From Purpureocillium takamizusanense (taxonomy: Eukaryota; Ascomycota; Sordariomycetes; Hypocreales; Ophiocordycipitaceae), in contig NC_063068.1 in assembly GCF_022605165.1 (NCBI RefSeq), forward strand, positions 6,045,533-6,109,532: a stretch of 64,000 bases of DNA, read 5' to 3'. The first letter of the stretch is position 1. Each line of letters begins with the position of its first letter. Positions 25,033-37,800 of the stretch are shown in pieces. A program made the translations under genes and the position numbers. A model generated the notes under the pieces. That model did not search any database and had not been told where the DNA came from. It was given only the letters and a program-made list of their open reading frames with translations.

Positions 25033-27011
25033 ATGGTTGACAGCGAAGCGAACTCACCCACGTGGAAGTTCACCCAGTACGTTCTTCATCTCCCCATCAA
25101 TCCGCTTCACGACTGGCAGCGAGAAATCGCTCCCACTTCGCAGTCGCCTCTCGCAGCGCCTGCTAATTTTCCGGGCCATAGGTGTTTCGGAGACAAGGGC
25201 GATGTTGAGGATATCACTGAAGGTTTGTCTCAACTCGCTAGGCCAATGCCGGCGGGGTAGCCGTGCCCGCTGCCACTCTCGTCGCCCAGCCAGTCGTTGC
25301 TGACCAGCTCGATGCACCAGCCGACATCATTTCCACCGTCGAATTCGACCACACTGGAAACTATCTAGCTACCGGAGACAAGGGAGGACGGGTTGTTCTG
25401 TTTGAGCGGAATGAGACTGTACGTTTGTATCTGCCTGCTCTGCTCTGGTCTCCCCCCCCCAAGCCCCTCCTCACCGTGGTACCCATCGCGCGCGACCTGA
25501 TTGCATGACTAACAAGGGCCCTGCCGTCTATAGAAGAAGTCCTGCGAATACAAGTTCCATACCGAATTCCAATCTCATGAGCCTGAGTTTGATTATCTCA
25601 AGTCGCTCGAGATAGAGGAGAAAATCAACAAGATCAAATGGTGCCGCCGCCAAAACGCCTCTCACTACCTGCTCTCCACCAACGATAAGACCATCAAACT
25701 CTGGAAGGTCTTCGAGAAGTCGCTCAAAGTCGTGGCAGAGAACAATCTCTCACAGGATGCCACGCCTGCAAATGCTGCCGGTGGCGGCGGCGCCTCCCGT
25801 CCCCTTGCAACCTCTCAACATTTTCGCAACGCAGCTGATCTCAAGCTGCCGCGTCTGACACACCACGACACTGTGGTTGCCGCTGTTCCTCGTCGGACGT
25901 ACGCCAACGCTCACGCCTATCACATCAACAGCATCTCCGTAAACAGCGACGGAGAGACTTTCATCAGCAGTGACGACTTGCGCATCAACCTCTGGAACCT
26001 CAATATACAAGACCAAAGCTTCAATATCGTCGACATCAAGCCCGCCAACATGGAGGAACTGACTGAGGTCATCACAGCTGCTGAGTTCCATCCTGTTAGC
26101 TGTAACTGGTTCATGTATGCCAGTTCCAAGGGCACAATCAAGCTTGCCGATATGCGCGAGAGCGCTTTGTGCGACCAGCACGCCAAACGTGAGGCATCCC
26201 TTTCCCTATTCGCACCGTATTCCACCCCTCCTCCCCCTCCTCCTCCTCCTCCTCCTGCTGCTGCTGCTGTTGCTTTTTCCTGAAAAACGTATTTAGCGCC
26301 CCGTGGTCCTTTATTTGATGACGTATATTGACTTGAGTTGTATAGTCTTCGAGCAGGAAGAGGATCCATCGTCACGCTCATTCTTCTCCGAGATCATATC
26401 CTCCATATCTGATGTCCGCTTCTCCCATGATGGGCGGTACATCCTGTCCCGCGACTATCTAACAGTCAAGATCTGGGATATCAACATGGAGCGACAGCCT
26501 GTGAAGACGATACCGATCCACGAGCACCTGCGACCGCGCCTATGCGACACGTACGAGAACGACAGCATATTTGACAAATTCGAGGTGGTCTTCTCAGGAG
26601 ACGCAAAGAACGTCATGACGGGCAGCTACAACAACAACTTCATGATCTACCCGTCAGACCCGGACAAGGAGGTCGAGGTGGTTCTCCAGGCGGACAAGTC
26701 GGCGTTCAAGGCCAAGAAAGTTGGAGTTCCTACACCAATAAACGCTTCGACTAGCCCAACGACGAACGGAGGCAAGAAGAACGGCTCGAGAGCTGGCAGC
26801 CCAGCCGGTGGCGCCCAGAGGATGCGCAAGGAGACGGATGCCGATCAGATCGACTTCAACAAAAAGATTCTGCATATGAGCTGGCACCCATTCGAGGATA
26901 GCATTGCTATTGCCGCGACCAACAATGTAAGTGGCGTCATGCGCTTCTCAGAGGATTGGTATGTCCAAGCTGACCTGAGTCCGACAGCTCTTCGTCTTTT
27001 CAGCACTGTAA
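25033..27011 (+). CDS. PP2A regulatory subunit B (B55/Cdc55 family)
   Basis: This is the WD40-repeat regulatory subunit that gives protein phosphatase 2A its substrate choice in mitotic exit, morphogenesis and septation. Six exons fit: 25033-25076, 25182-25222, 25321-25418, 25534-26188, 26346-26926 and 26988-27011, about 480 residues. The start [15 protein letters not shown] leads into CFGDKG and [18 protein letters not shown], classic for the family. Other family marks are [58 protein letters not shown] and [18 protein letters not shown]. The tiny last exon supplies LFVFSAL plus the stop, the normal B55 ending. Insertions rich in Gly/Ala (residues 140-155) and Lys/Ser/Gly before [13 protein letters not shown] are lineage-specific loops. 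The intron at 26189-26345 carries a CCT/CTG microsatellite. Confidence 0.96.
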
Positions 27012-28331
27012 TCGGGAGCTCCCTGTGTCGGGGGGCAGGCCATCAAAGAAGACTCGTTACGTCTTTTACCAGCGGTTGCATCGGGTCATGCAATTGCAGG
27101 GGAGGCCGGGAGGCCGCCATCGTTGTGAGCTGCCTTGTGATCGGGACTCTCACGATGTGGTTGACGCACCACTTGCGGCAGCCACGGAAGTGACTTGGAG
27201 CCCATGACTCTGCCTGTGTGCCCGACCAGGAAAGACAGTGCCGCGTGGATGGCATCTGGTTGAAGCTGTAGGGGTGCTGCGGGTTTGGTCGGTAAAGCCA
27301 GAGGTGAATATGAGCGACATGCCGCATACATGGTCGAGGACGAGATGGCTGGAAGACGGGGACAGGATAGATGGCAATACGCCTGCGGGTGAACCCACAC
27401 GAGCAGGGCAACCCTGTGCTGGTGCGCTCTGTAGAGCAATGTACGTGGCTCCCCTTTGCAGCCGCCAGGTGTCAGAGCGGGTGCCAGTCGTATTCAAGTC
27501 TTTGGTGGCGGGTTAGGGAATGGCAGGGCTACCAGGCGCATCCGCACAGTTGCAGACAAAAGACCAACGACAGAGATTTGAGGTACAAAACAACTTGTAA
27601 CGCACACGGCCATGTGGATGTTCGTATAGCAAGTCTCGGTGGCTCACCAGTTTTACTCCGAGAGCAGATCCTCGATGATGCCAGATGCAGCGACGATAGC
27701 CTGCTGCACTGCAATGACTTGACGTGACCTTCTGTAGGTACTACCTGGGTACAAGTTTATACTATAGGAATTGATTTATGTTATGTGGTACGTTATAGAT
27801 TCCGCTGCTCCGGGACGGTGACTTGCTCGTGCCGCGGCATTGGAGCAGAGCAGACCCCTTTCCTTCGCTTGATGAAGGTGACCGCTTTCATGGGCTTTAT
27901 GGCTGACGTAAGCTGCTATTTCGGGGCACCGTGCGGCTGGTTGAGGGTGGGCCTAGCAGTGGTGAGCCTTACAGTAAAAGTAACTTCGTACCTGCCACCA
28001 AAGCAACTTCGAAACCTCACATATATATCACGGCCGACCTCAAACAACAGCAGGCGATTCTTGTACTGCATGCTACCTTTGTCTGTGAATCCCAGCACAG
28101 CAGCTAACGGCCCACATAAAGGGCCATCGCCCAATCTCACAGCGACAGGTTTCAATCCCACAGGACTGTCATCGCCAAACCCGGGCAAAGCAACAGCACA
28201 GTAGCCGTAGCTGGGAGGCCAGGCGCATCAGGCGTGGGGTAGGACGGGGTGCAACGCGCCGAACTCTCGCGCATCGCAACAAGCGGCGACTGAGCGACCC
28301 ATCAGGTGCCTTTGACAGCCAACGAGACGCA
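27012..28331. other. Intergenic region between the PP2A and transporter genes
   Basis: 1.3 kb containing the PP2A 3' region and the transporter promoter. Short open frames exist (plus 27785-28204) without domain or splice evidence. No repeat of note. Confidence 0.55.
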
Positions 28332-29747
28332 ATGGGTGTGCGGCCATCCAGCAACGGCCGCGTGGCAGGCCCAGTCCTCGAGCAGACCGATGGCCATGCC
28401 AGACGTGCCTCGTTTGCCCGACGCCTTGCGCAGGAGGCTGGACCATCCGTGGCTTCTGCTGCGGTCATGCTCGCCCTCATCTTTGGTGGTTGCTGCTCAA
28501 ATGTTCGTAAAAAAGGCCCGAATTGTCTCCCATAGGCGAGACCGCTGTATTAATGGCAGACGGATAGGTTTATGCGCTTGAGGCCATCATCAAGTGAGTT
28601 ATTGTGCCTTTGCTCAGCAACAGTTACTCGGGAGTGCTTACATTCGTGGGCGCAACAGCTTCGAGCGGTCAAGCGGTATGTAGGCAGCTCCATGAGCCAA
28701 AATCCGTAGCAGGCCGTCCTGAACTTCACCCTCTGACTGACGCCAATGCCAGGCACCCTGCTCACTTTCGTTCAGTTCGCCTTCGTGGCGTTGACGGGCT
28801 ACGTCGGTCAATTCGACAAGACCCGGCCGCCATTCTTTATTGCGCCTGCAAAGGTGCCCCTTAGACGCTGGCTTGTCAATATCGTACTTTTCTTCAGCAT
28901 CAACGTGCTCAACAATCACGCCTTCAGCTATGATATCTCGGTACCTGTTCATATCATCCTGCGGTCCGGCGGCAGCATCACTACCATGATCGCGGGATAT
29001 CTTTATGGCAAGCGCTACTCACGAACACAGGCCCTGGCCGTGGTCTTCCTAAGCTTCGGGGTTGTCCTTGCCGCCTGGTCCGATGCAAAGGAAAAGGTCA
29101 GTTGCATTCTCACTCGCACGATGTACTCTGCAGCGGCTAAAACTGGCTTGGGGGCGCAACTACAGTCCACCGGTACAAGGGACGAGCCGTCGTCGCGGCG
29201 GCCACCATTCAACCAAGGGCTTTTGATCCTCTTCGTGGCACAGCTTCTGTCGGCCGTCATGGGGTTGTACACTGAGGCCACATACCAGCGATACGGGCCA
29301 CAGTGGCGGGAAAATCTGTTCTACTCGCACATTCTATCACTGCCCTTGTTTCTGCCATTTGCGCCATCGATGGCGCGCACGTTGGGACGCATGGCGACGA
29401 GCAGGCCCCTGCCGATACCGCTCCCGTTAGTTGGCGAGGTGCCGAGCCAGCTGCTTTACCTGGCTACGAATGTTCTGACGCAGTACGCATGTATTCGGGG
29501 CGTCAACCTGCTCGCTGCAGCGTCTTCCGCACTGACGGTCACTATCGTGCTCAATATTCGCAAGCTAGTCAGCCTACTGCTCAGTATCTGGCTGTTTGGG
29601 AACTCGCTGGCCCAGGGGACTTTGCTCGGCGCTGTGGTGGTATTTGGTTCGGGGGCGCTCTACACGATGGGCTCGCGGCCGCGGAAGCCAACCGCGGCAA
29701 ACGAAGCGGGTAACGGGGACGCTCTGAAAACCAAGAAGGAGATATAG
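28332..29747 (+). CDS. UDP-GlcNAc transporter, Yea4/SLC35B4 family
   Basis: A multi-pass nucleotide-sugar transporter of the ER/Golgi, supplying UDP-N-acetylglucosamine for chitin and glycan synthesis. The best model has five exons: 28332-28502, 28568-28593, a 17-base microexon 28659-28675, 28753-29096 and 29166-29747, about 379 residues. The microexon supplies the link from EAIIN to SGTLLTFVQF; without it the frame is broken. The last intron (29097-29165, 69 bases, with a CTAAAAC branch-like word) is stop-free and in frame, so a 402-residue retained form is possible. Family marks are LNNHAFSYDISVPVHIILRS, GGSITTMIAGYLYGKRYSR and QLLSAVMGLYTEATYQRYG. Ten hydrophobic helices are expected; the C-terminus ends with a lysine-rich motif (KTKKEI), consistent with ER retrieval. 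The substrate is inferred from family. Confidence 0.9.
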
Positions 29748-30911
29748 GTTATAGAGCGGAACGAGCCGCGTTGCCAGTGGCATTCGTGTTATGGACATGA
29801 TCGAGAGGAGACAGCTAGCGCCGGCGGGGAAGGGATCGTTGGCCATGGTCAATACTATACTAACCTACTTCGTAGACACGTACGTATTTACGTCCTACTT
29901 TGCCTGCGCTGGCTGGTGCTTGCCCGTCGATGCGTGTTGATGCTGCTCATCGGTGCCGGGGGGGCGACGCGGTGTCGGCTTGGTGCGGTGGAGTCTGGCT
30001 GGCGATCCGAAAGAGGGCTGGGGGTCGCTGGAGTCGGCAGCCCAACTTGGCAGGCGAGCCTACGGCTTCAATTGATGCATAATCCGGGCATAGGCACCCT
30101 CCGGCAATTGAACGGCGCGGACCCCGCCAACGGAGTTCGAAAATGGCTGACCTGCATCGCCGGTGACTCGGCGGCAGTGGGGCTGAGCTCCCCTCTCGAC
30201 CACCAGGGGTCGTCATCCCGAATGGAAGCTGCTACCTATGTTAGTAGTAACGTACTTCGTATCCACCCACCACCTCTCCTCGCCTGTCGGTGACGCCGCC
30301 CACCCGCTCCAGCACACGTCCTTTTGACGGGACAGCACTACCTTACCTTAGTAGTACTCTTGGGTTACTTGAGATGCCTTGATAAGTACCGAGCCACAAC
30401 CTTACCCGAACTCCTTGCCGGCCTATCTGCCTGTCTTCCTTCACCATCATCCCAAAGCAGGTCGTCTGGACCCTCCCTCGCTCACTCACTCTCCGCCAAC
30501 CTGCGTCGCTGCGAGAGCTGCCCGCCCCGCAAGGAAAAGCCAGCACTGTCACCCTACGCCTTGTCCTTTGATGCCCGCTCGCCTTGGGCTCGACGCCGTC
30601 GCTCCCGTCACCTCGCACGTCTTTTGTACTGCCCAATAGCAAACAAACAACGACATAGGTACAATATAGTCCCGGCTGCGTTACCCGCTTCGCGCCACTT
30701 CAGGAACCTGTCCGAGGCGCCGAGCATCAGTCCCCCGGCCCCTCTCCGACTGATCGATCATGTGTGGTAAGGTTACTGAACGAATCGCCGCACGACAACT
30801 CATCTCTGTCACGCCCATGCTGTTTGCTACGGCTACCTGTATACAGATGGCACTGACAGGCCCTCCCGTCTAGAAAGCAGCATTCGCGACCGAGTCGAAG
30901 CGGGGTCCGCC
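29748..30911. other. Intergenic region / AMP deaminase 5' leader
   Basis: About 1.1 kb between the transporter and the chosen AMP deaminase start. Pyrimidine-rich sequence from about 30,400 looks like promoter and leader. A possible 7-base coding exon at 30760-30766 is noted under the AMP deaminase entry. Confidence 0.5.
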
Positions 30912-33872
30912 ATGGTGCACGCCGACGACTCCGACGAGCACGATGGCACGCCGCCAGCTGCGGACCACGAGGCTCTCCAGGAGGGCATGCTCCCCCGAGA
31001 CGTGCCTCAGCGCACCACCTTTTACGATCCGGTCGCCGAGCGCCACATGACACAGACCGACGCCAAACTTTTCTATCAGCGCAGCAAGATAGACGGTCGC
31101 GGCGCCCCTGGTGCCGCTTGGGCGCAGTCCCCCCCGCAAAGCAGTCCCATCATGCCACCCGGGTCGCGATCGGCCACAGAATACGGCGCCGACTCTCTGA
31201 TTCTGGACTCTGAGGCGGGTAAGCTTGTCGCGCTACCTACTCAGATTGTCTTCGCCCCAGGCATACAAGGCTAATTCAGCGATCTGGAACAGATAGGCCT
31301 GAAGACCGAGCTGGAGTCGCGACGGGCGGCTCCCAGCTCAGCCAACCCACTACTCCCAATCCGCGAGCCGGTCAGGCGGGTGTTAATGAAGCCGGCCCAG
31401 GCATTGCTGTTGCCAACAATGCTGCCCTTTTCGACACCGAGCTACACATCACTGCCGAGCTAAGCGCCATCTCCAAGAGTATTCAAGATATTCTTGACGT
31501 GAGGCGCAAATACATGGCTCTCTCGTCCCAGGGACCGGACGACAATCCAAGAGATGGCCCTGACTGGGACATCTATCCACCCCCACCGGAGCCTGCCTGG
31601 ACTCAGAATCGTGCAGGCCGCGGGCACGGCCCAGCAGGTTCTCACAATGCTTCCCCCGCCAATGGCAGTGTTAAGAGACCCCTGCGCAAGCGTAAGCAAG
31701 GTCAGGATGTTGGAGAGGATTTCGATATGGAGGACCTAATGCCACTACCTAGCAACGATGGCATGACGTTCAAACTCGATGAGAGCTGTGTGTACCAGGT
31801 GTTTGCAGAGGGTGAAACGCAAACGCCGGCCATCAAGGTGCCTACGATCCGCGAGTTCTACATGGCCCTGGACGGTATCCTCAATATTTCCTCAGACGGG
31901 CCAAGCAAGAGCTTTGCTTTCCGCCGCCTCCAATACCTTGAAGCCAAATTCAACCTCTACGCCCTTCTCAATGAGTATCAGGAAACTGCCGACAGCAAAA
32001 AGGTGCCACACAGAGACTTCTACAACGTTCGAAAGGTAGACACCCATGTCCACCATTCGGCATGCATGAACCAGAAGCACCTGCTCCGATTCATCAAGAG
32101 CAAGATGAAGAAACACCCAAATGAGGTTGTCTTATTTCGCGACGGCAAACATCTGACTTTGGCCGAAGTCTTTGCCAGTATCAATCTTACAGCCTACGAC
32201 CTGAGCATCGATACGCTAGACATGCACGTAAGCAGAGCCTCCCCCCCCCCTTCCAGCTGGCCGCCTCGTGCAGGGCACCCACTTTGCATTGTAAGGTGAG
32301 GCCGCTAATGTTCCGCAGGCACACACGGATTCGTTCCATCGCTTCGACAAGTTCAATCTCAAATACAATCCAATCGGCGAGTCTCGCCTAAGGACAATCT
32401 TCCTCAAGACGGACAACTTCATCCACGGACGATACCTCGCCGAGATCACGAAAGAGGTCATTTCGGACCTTGAATCGAGCAAGTATCAGATGGTCGAATG
32501 GCGCATTTCCATCTATGGAAAATCCATAGACGAATGGGACAAGCTTGCCGCCTGGGTCGTTGACAACAAACTGTTTTCTCATAACGTCCGCTGGCTCATC
32601 CAAATCCCCCGCTTGTACGACGTCTACAAGGCGAGCGGCCTGATGGAGACGTTTGAGCAGATTGTCAAAAACGTCTTCCAGCCACTGTTTGAGGTGACAC
32701 AGGATCCATCGAGCCACCCCAAGCTACATGTTTTCCTACAGCGTGTCATCGGGTTCGACAGTGTCGACGATGAAAGCAAGGTCGAGCGGCGGCTTTTCAA
32801 GAAGTTCCCAGTCCCCAGAGTGTGGGATACCAAGCAAAACCCCCCATACAGCTACTGGATTTACTATCTCTTTTCCAACATGGCCTCGTTGAACTACTGG
32901 CGGAAAAGGCGGGGATTCAACACCTTGGTGCTGCGGCCGCACTGTGGCGAGGCGGGAGACAGCGAGCACCTCGCCGTCTCCGTACTCAGCTGTCATAGCA
33001 TTAGCCATGGGCTACTACTTCGCAAGGTGCCACTCTTGCAGTACGTGTTCTACTTAGAACAAATTGGCATCGCCATGTCCCCATTGAGCAACAATGCTCT
33101 GTTTTTGGCCTACGAGCGCAATCCCTTTCATCAATACTTTAGAAGAGGCCTCAATGTGTCCCTTTCGACCGACGATCCCCTGCAATTCGCGTTCACAAAG
33201 GAGCCGCTCATTGAGGAATACGCGGTAGCTGCACAGATCTACAAGCTCAGCCCGGTCGACATGTGCGAACTTGCCAAGAACTCGGTCAAACAGAGCGGCT
33301 ATGAAGCATCCATCAAGCGTCAGTGGCTGGGTCCCAACTTTGAGAAACCTGGTAAGGAGGGAAACACCATGGTGAAGACCAACGTCCCAGATAGGCGAGA
33401 GGAATTCCGATACCATACGCTGCTTCAGGAGAGAGACGTGTAAGTCAATGCCTCGCGAGGGGTGCTCGGGTAGCGGCCCCTTCAAGTCGTGATAGGCGCT
33501 AACCAGGGAATGTCTTTGCATCGAAATAGTCTTAGGCGCTACGTCACCTTCGACTCGGGGAACGAGCAGAACGGTTGCGGCCCGATAACGTCCGGCAGAG
33601 TTCAGGAACCTGCAACTGTGCAGTGGCCCAACTCGGTTTCGGCGACTCCCGGATACGCGGAGGCATCAGCGGCCGCATCCCCGCAATCGAACCGAGATGT
33701 TGCTCGGGTATCTGATGCCATGGCCGACCTGCACCTGTCGGGCAGTGACCCGAGGATGTTTCCGGGCATTTTGACGCGCGATCAGCGTAGCGGGAGCCTG
33801 AGAAACTTGGCGCAGGCGGAGGGGTGGCCAGTTGATTCTAATGAGGAACCTGGGGACGAGGACGATGCGTAG
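30912..33872 (+). CDS. AMD1: AMP deaminase
   Basis: The enzyme converts AMP to IMP and ammonia in the cytosolic purine nucleotide cycle. Four exons, 30912-31218, 31293-32227, 32319-33439 and 33530-33872, give about 901 residues. The zinc-binding [14 protein letters not shown] lies near residue 353, [12 protein letters not shown] follows at the start of the third exon, and [17 protein letters not shown] lies near 696, with catalytic His and Asp residues present. The N-terminal 200 residues are variable; the C-terminal 115 residues are Ser/Pro-rich and follow QERDV across an intron. The start is taken at 30912 (GCC ATG G context). Alternatively a 7-base exon at 30760-30766 (ATGTGTG, then GTAAGG) spliced to 30874 adds 15 residues in frame; transcripts would decide. 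Confidence 0.94.
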
Positions 33873-34859
33873 GAACATCGTTCCGGGCCCGCGAGCGCAT
33901 TTGACGTTGGTGCCGGGCCGACTGATTAGTCGCTCGGAGTCATAGCCAAGCCATCACGGGTCAGCAATGCTTTGGTGGACCTGTAGGCTTGATGGAAGAG
34001 GTACCGCGGGTCCGAATATGTATCTGGCTTGTAATGGAGCAGGCAAGGCGTATGGCTAGATTGCGAGCTACGTTGCCTGTGAAGATGGGGAGGGAATTAG
34101 TTCGCATGGTGGTTAGAATCTGGTGGTGAATGATCATGCTGCGTGTTGTAGCTATATGTGGTCGGACATATAAATCGGCTTCACGAGCTAAATAGGTGGC
34201 TTCTTTTCTCCAATAATATAGAGGTCTAGAAATAAAGACGTCTTTTTTATTAGTGGTATATAGTGGCTATTATGGTAAATACTTAGAAAAAAATACTATA
34301 ATATTATTAAACTATATATAATATAATATCTCTGCTTAATCTTATAATTATCTAATAAGTAGAAAATGTTAGTAGTTATGCCTTATAGCCGCTTAATCCT
34401 ATATCGCGCCATGCTCGTTATAGCCAAGGTAGATGATAATTACGTAGTAAGGTGCCTACGGAGTCGCACCGCTCGAAGGCGGGTCAGCCACAGGGGGCCC
34501 CTTGCTGTAGGTTAGGCTCGGTCTGGCCTGCTCCGTCGCAACTTGCCGTAGGGTACCTCTGCTTCCAAAGCTGCTCCGACGTCGTCACCACACCCGACCT
34601 TTGCCTGCCCATTATTGCTCTACCTGCATCGTGCCAGCGAACGGATCCCACACGCGGTCGCCATCCAAACCCGACACCACTCGTGGTCCAGCGCCGTGCC
34701 GAGTCTCGTCTTGCTTCTCCCACGGGGACGCGAAGCCGGCTAGACACGCACAGCGCACCATTGCGGCGCGCGGAGCTCCAGTAAGCCGATCGCGCCACCC
34801 CTCCCCGCGACGACCACAGCGTATGCCAACGGCCTCATTCGGGGCAGCGCGTTGCCACC
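33873..34859. other. Intergenic region between AMD1 and SLA1
   Basis: About 990 bases on one strand direction, containing an AT-rich relic island (34,190-34,440) and a GC-rich 5' leader for SLA1. No gene is seen. Confidence 0.55.
34190..34440. repeat. Small AT/TpA-rich relic island
   Basis: About 250 bases of A/T-dominated sequence with runs such as ACTATATATAATATAATAT, sharply bounded by normal DNA. Like the island at 8.3 kb it resembles the composition of the right-hand AT-rich block and is probably a RIP-decayed transposon fragment. Confidence 0.55.
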
Positions 34860-37800
34860 ATGGGATTCCTCGGCGTCTACCGCGCGCTGTACGATTATGC
34901 ACCCCAGGCTGAGGGAGAGCTTGCCATGAGCGAGGGTGATGTGCTCTACGTGCTCGACAACAACGGCGACGACGGCTGGTGGAAGGCTAAGAAGAAGGCT
35001 GGTGCCGACGACGACGAAGAGCCAGAGGGTCTCATCCCAAACAATTATGTTGAGCCTGTGAGTCCTCCAAATCTGCCCGTGTGCTCCTCATCTGTAGTCC
35101 CCCCCCCGCCCCCCCCTTGCCAGCCGACTCACGTCTCGAACAGGCAACTGCCCTGAGCCATGCGAGAGCCATATACGAGTACACCCGACAGACGGACGAG
35201 GAGCTGTCGTTTTCCGAAGACGCCATCTTAGACATATACGACACGTCTGACCCCGACTGGATCCTCGCTGGGCTGGACGGTGAATTCGGCTTCGTGCCCT
35301 CCAACTACATTGAGGCCCAGGGGTCTCCCTCGGGTCCACAAACGGCGTCCCCAGCTGCCCCCCCGGCCCTGCCGGCGAGGCCCGCCTCGATAACAGCAAC
35401 GCCGGAAAGCCAACGTGATGCCGGGCCCACGTCGCCGCTGAACAGCCCCGCGGCGGCGTTGGCTGGTGTCATGCACGGCCGAGCCCCGGCACAGCTTGCC
35501 ACTCCGTCTCCTCCTCCCCAACCCGCGCGACCCGCCCTTCGGCAGGACGAGTTGCACGCCTCGGATGACGACGAGGAATCGATGAGGTCTCCAACGTTGC
35601 CGTCCCGACCTAGACATGCGCCGACCGCCGACGAGCGAAGCCGTGACTTCGCAGCGCCGCCCAGGGAAGTAGCAACGGCCGCTGATGAGCCGTATCGTAC
35701 GCCGGGTGGTTTCCACTTGTACAACATCAACGAGATGGTGTCCGTGATGGGAAAGCGGAAGAAGATGCCTACTACGCTGGGTATCAACCTCAAGACTGGC
35801 ACAATTCTAATAGCCCCTGAACGGGCGCAGGACGACCCTGCCCAGGAGTGGACGGCCGACAAGATGACGCACTACTCACGAGAGGGTAAGCATGTCTTTA
35901 TGGAGTTGGTTCGTCCCAGCAAAAGCATCGACTTTCACGCCGGCGCCAAAGACACAGCAGAAGAGATCGTGGGTGCTCTTGGCGAGCTAGCCGGTGCGGT
36001 TCGTGCTGAGGGACTACGTGAAGTCATTATGGCAGGGTCACATCGCAGCCAGCGAAAGGGCCAAGTGCTGTACGATTTTATGGCTCAAGGCGATGATGAA
36101 GTGACAGTGGCCGCGGGCGACGAAGTTGCCGTCCTCGACGATTCCAAGAGTGACGAGTGGTGGCAGGTTCGTCGCCTCAAGAATGGTAAACAGGGCGTTG
36201 TGCCCAGCAGCTACATTGAAGTTACAGGGACAATCACACCCCCTCCAGCCGCATCTGGCTCTGGCCTTGACTCCGCCAGGGCCACGGTCGAGCAGAACCG
36301 ACTTGAGGAGATAAGACTCACCAAAGAAGCGATCAAGGCGAGCAAAGAGCCGCAACAGGTAGGGCCAGGAATGCCCCTCTCCACAAGAGGCAGCAGCCTC
36401 GCGGCCAGAGATCATGGTAGTAATTCGGAACAGCAGCGCGGCCGCCGCGAGAATGGACGGGGCGATGGCGCCAGCCATTCCAAGAGCAAATCTAGTAAGC
36501 ACATCATGACATACTTTTGAGCCGTCCGAGATGCATCGTCTCGTATGGACACAGCAAGTCATTGTTGCTGACGCCATTCCGCAGAACCTGATTCATCCAA
36601 AGTCAGGGTTTGGACGGATCGATCTGGCTCCTTCAGTGTCGAAGCACAGTTTCTCGGACTCAAGGACGGCAAAATTCACCTGCACAAGGTGAATGGCGTC
36701 AAGATCGCCGTGCCCGTTGCCAAGATGTCGCGGGCGGATCTCGAGTATGTCGAGAATACGACTGGCATATCCTTGGATGATGACAAGCCGCTAGCCGACA
36801 TCAAGAGGGCCAAGTCGGGCGATAAGCGGCCGTCTGATGTGGGTGCCTCCGTGGGCAAGAGTGACAAGCCCGAGTACGATTGGTTCCAGTTCTTCTTATC
36901 ATGCGACGTTGCCGTGGGCCTCTGCGAGCGCTACGCCCAGGCCTTCCTCAGGGATTCCATGGACGAAAGTGTGTTGCCGGACGTCAACGCAACGATCCTT
37001 CGGACACTGGGTCTCCGCGAGGGGGACATCATCAAGGTCATGCGGACGCTGGACGCCAAATATGGTCGTGATCGGAGCAAAGCAGGGGCGGACGGAGATG
37101 TTGGGACTGGCGGGCTCTTTTCGGGCCCTGGAGGTGCCCTGCGGAATAACACGCGCAAGGGTCGCCCCGCTCCAGCTGTCCAGGCGGGAGACGTCGTCGA
37201 TGCTGCTGCTTTCTCCAAGAACGGCACCTCACGACCCACCCTCGACGACGACGCACAGTCTACAGCAGCGAGCGGCCCTCCCAAGTCGAGCCCCCCTCCG
37301 GCGAGCGGGTTTGACGATGATGCGTGGGACCTGAAGCCGCGACCCCAAGAGACGACATCCAAGGGCTCCAAGCAGGCGCAGACGGCGTCCCCGCCAGCTA
37401 CGACTTCCAAGCCGGCCGCACCGGCGCTGACCGGCTCGATGCAGGAGCTTTCTCTTCTGTCGGAGCCTCTTCAGCCCACCAGGACTGAGCCACCTCCCGC
37501 ACCTACGAGAGTCTTGGGCCAGCCGGCAGAGCAGCAGCAGGCGCTCCCTGGCGCGAGCCCGTCCTTCTTCTCCACCGTGCCAAAGCCAGGGCAGCCGTCG
37601 TCGCCCAAGGCTCTGGCTAGGCAGCGGCCAGCTCCCCCGCCGCTGTCGTCGAACCCGGCCTCCCTAGTTCCCCCTCCCCATCAGAGACCCTTATCCGCGC
37701 CCCAATCTGCGCAGCCCGCCTTGTTTCCGCCCCCCGCCATGGCCCCTCAGATGACAGGATCGGTTCAGTCACAGGTGGCGCCCCCCGGCCAAAGCCTGAG

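Noticed and set aside
24488..25303. 271-codon plus frame overlapping the start of the PP2A gene
   Set aside because: Its end overlaps the first PP2A exons in a different frame, and the rest is pyrimidine-rich leader translated as Pro/Ser/Arg.
28604..28864. Frame containing SGVLTFV that resembles the transporter motif SGTLLTFV
   Set aside because: It is a chance resemblance inside intron sequence; the true motif is encoded after the acceptor at 28752.
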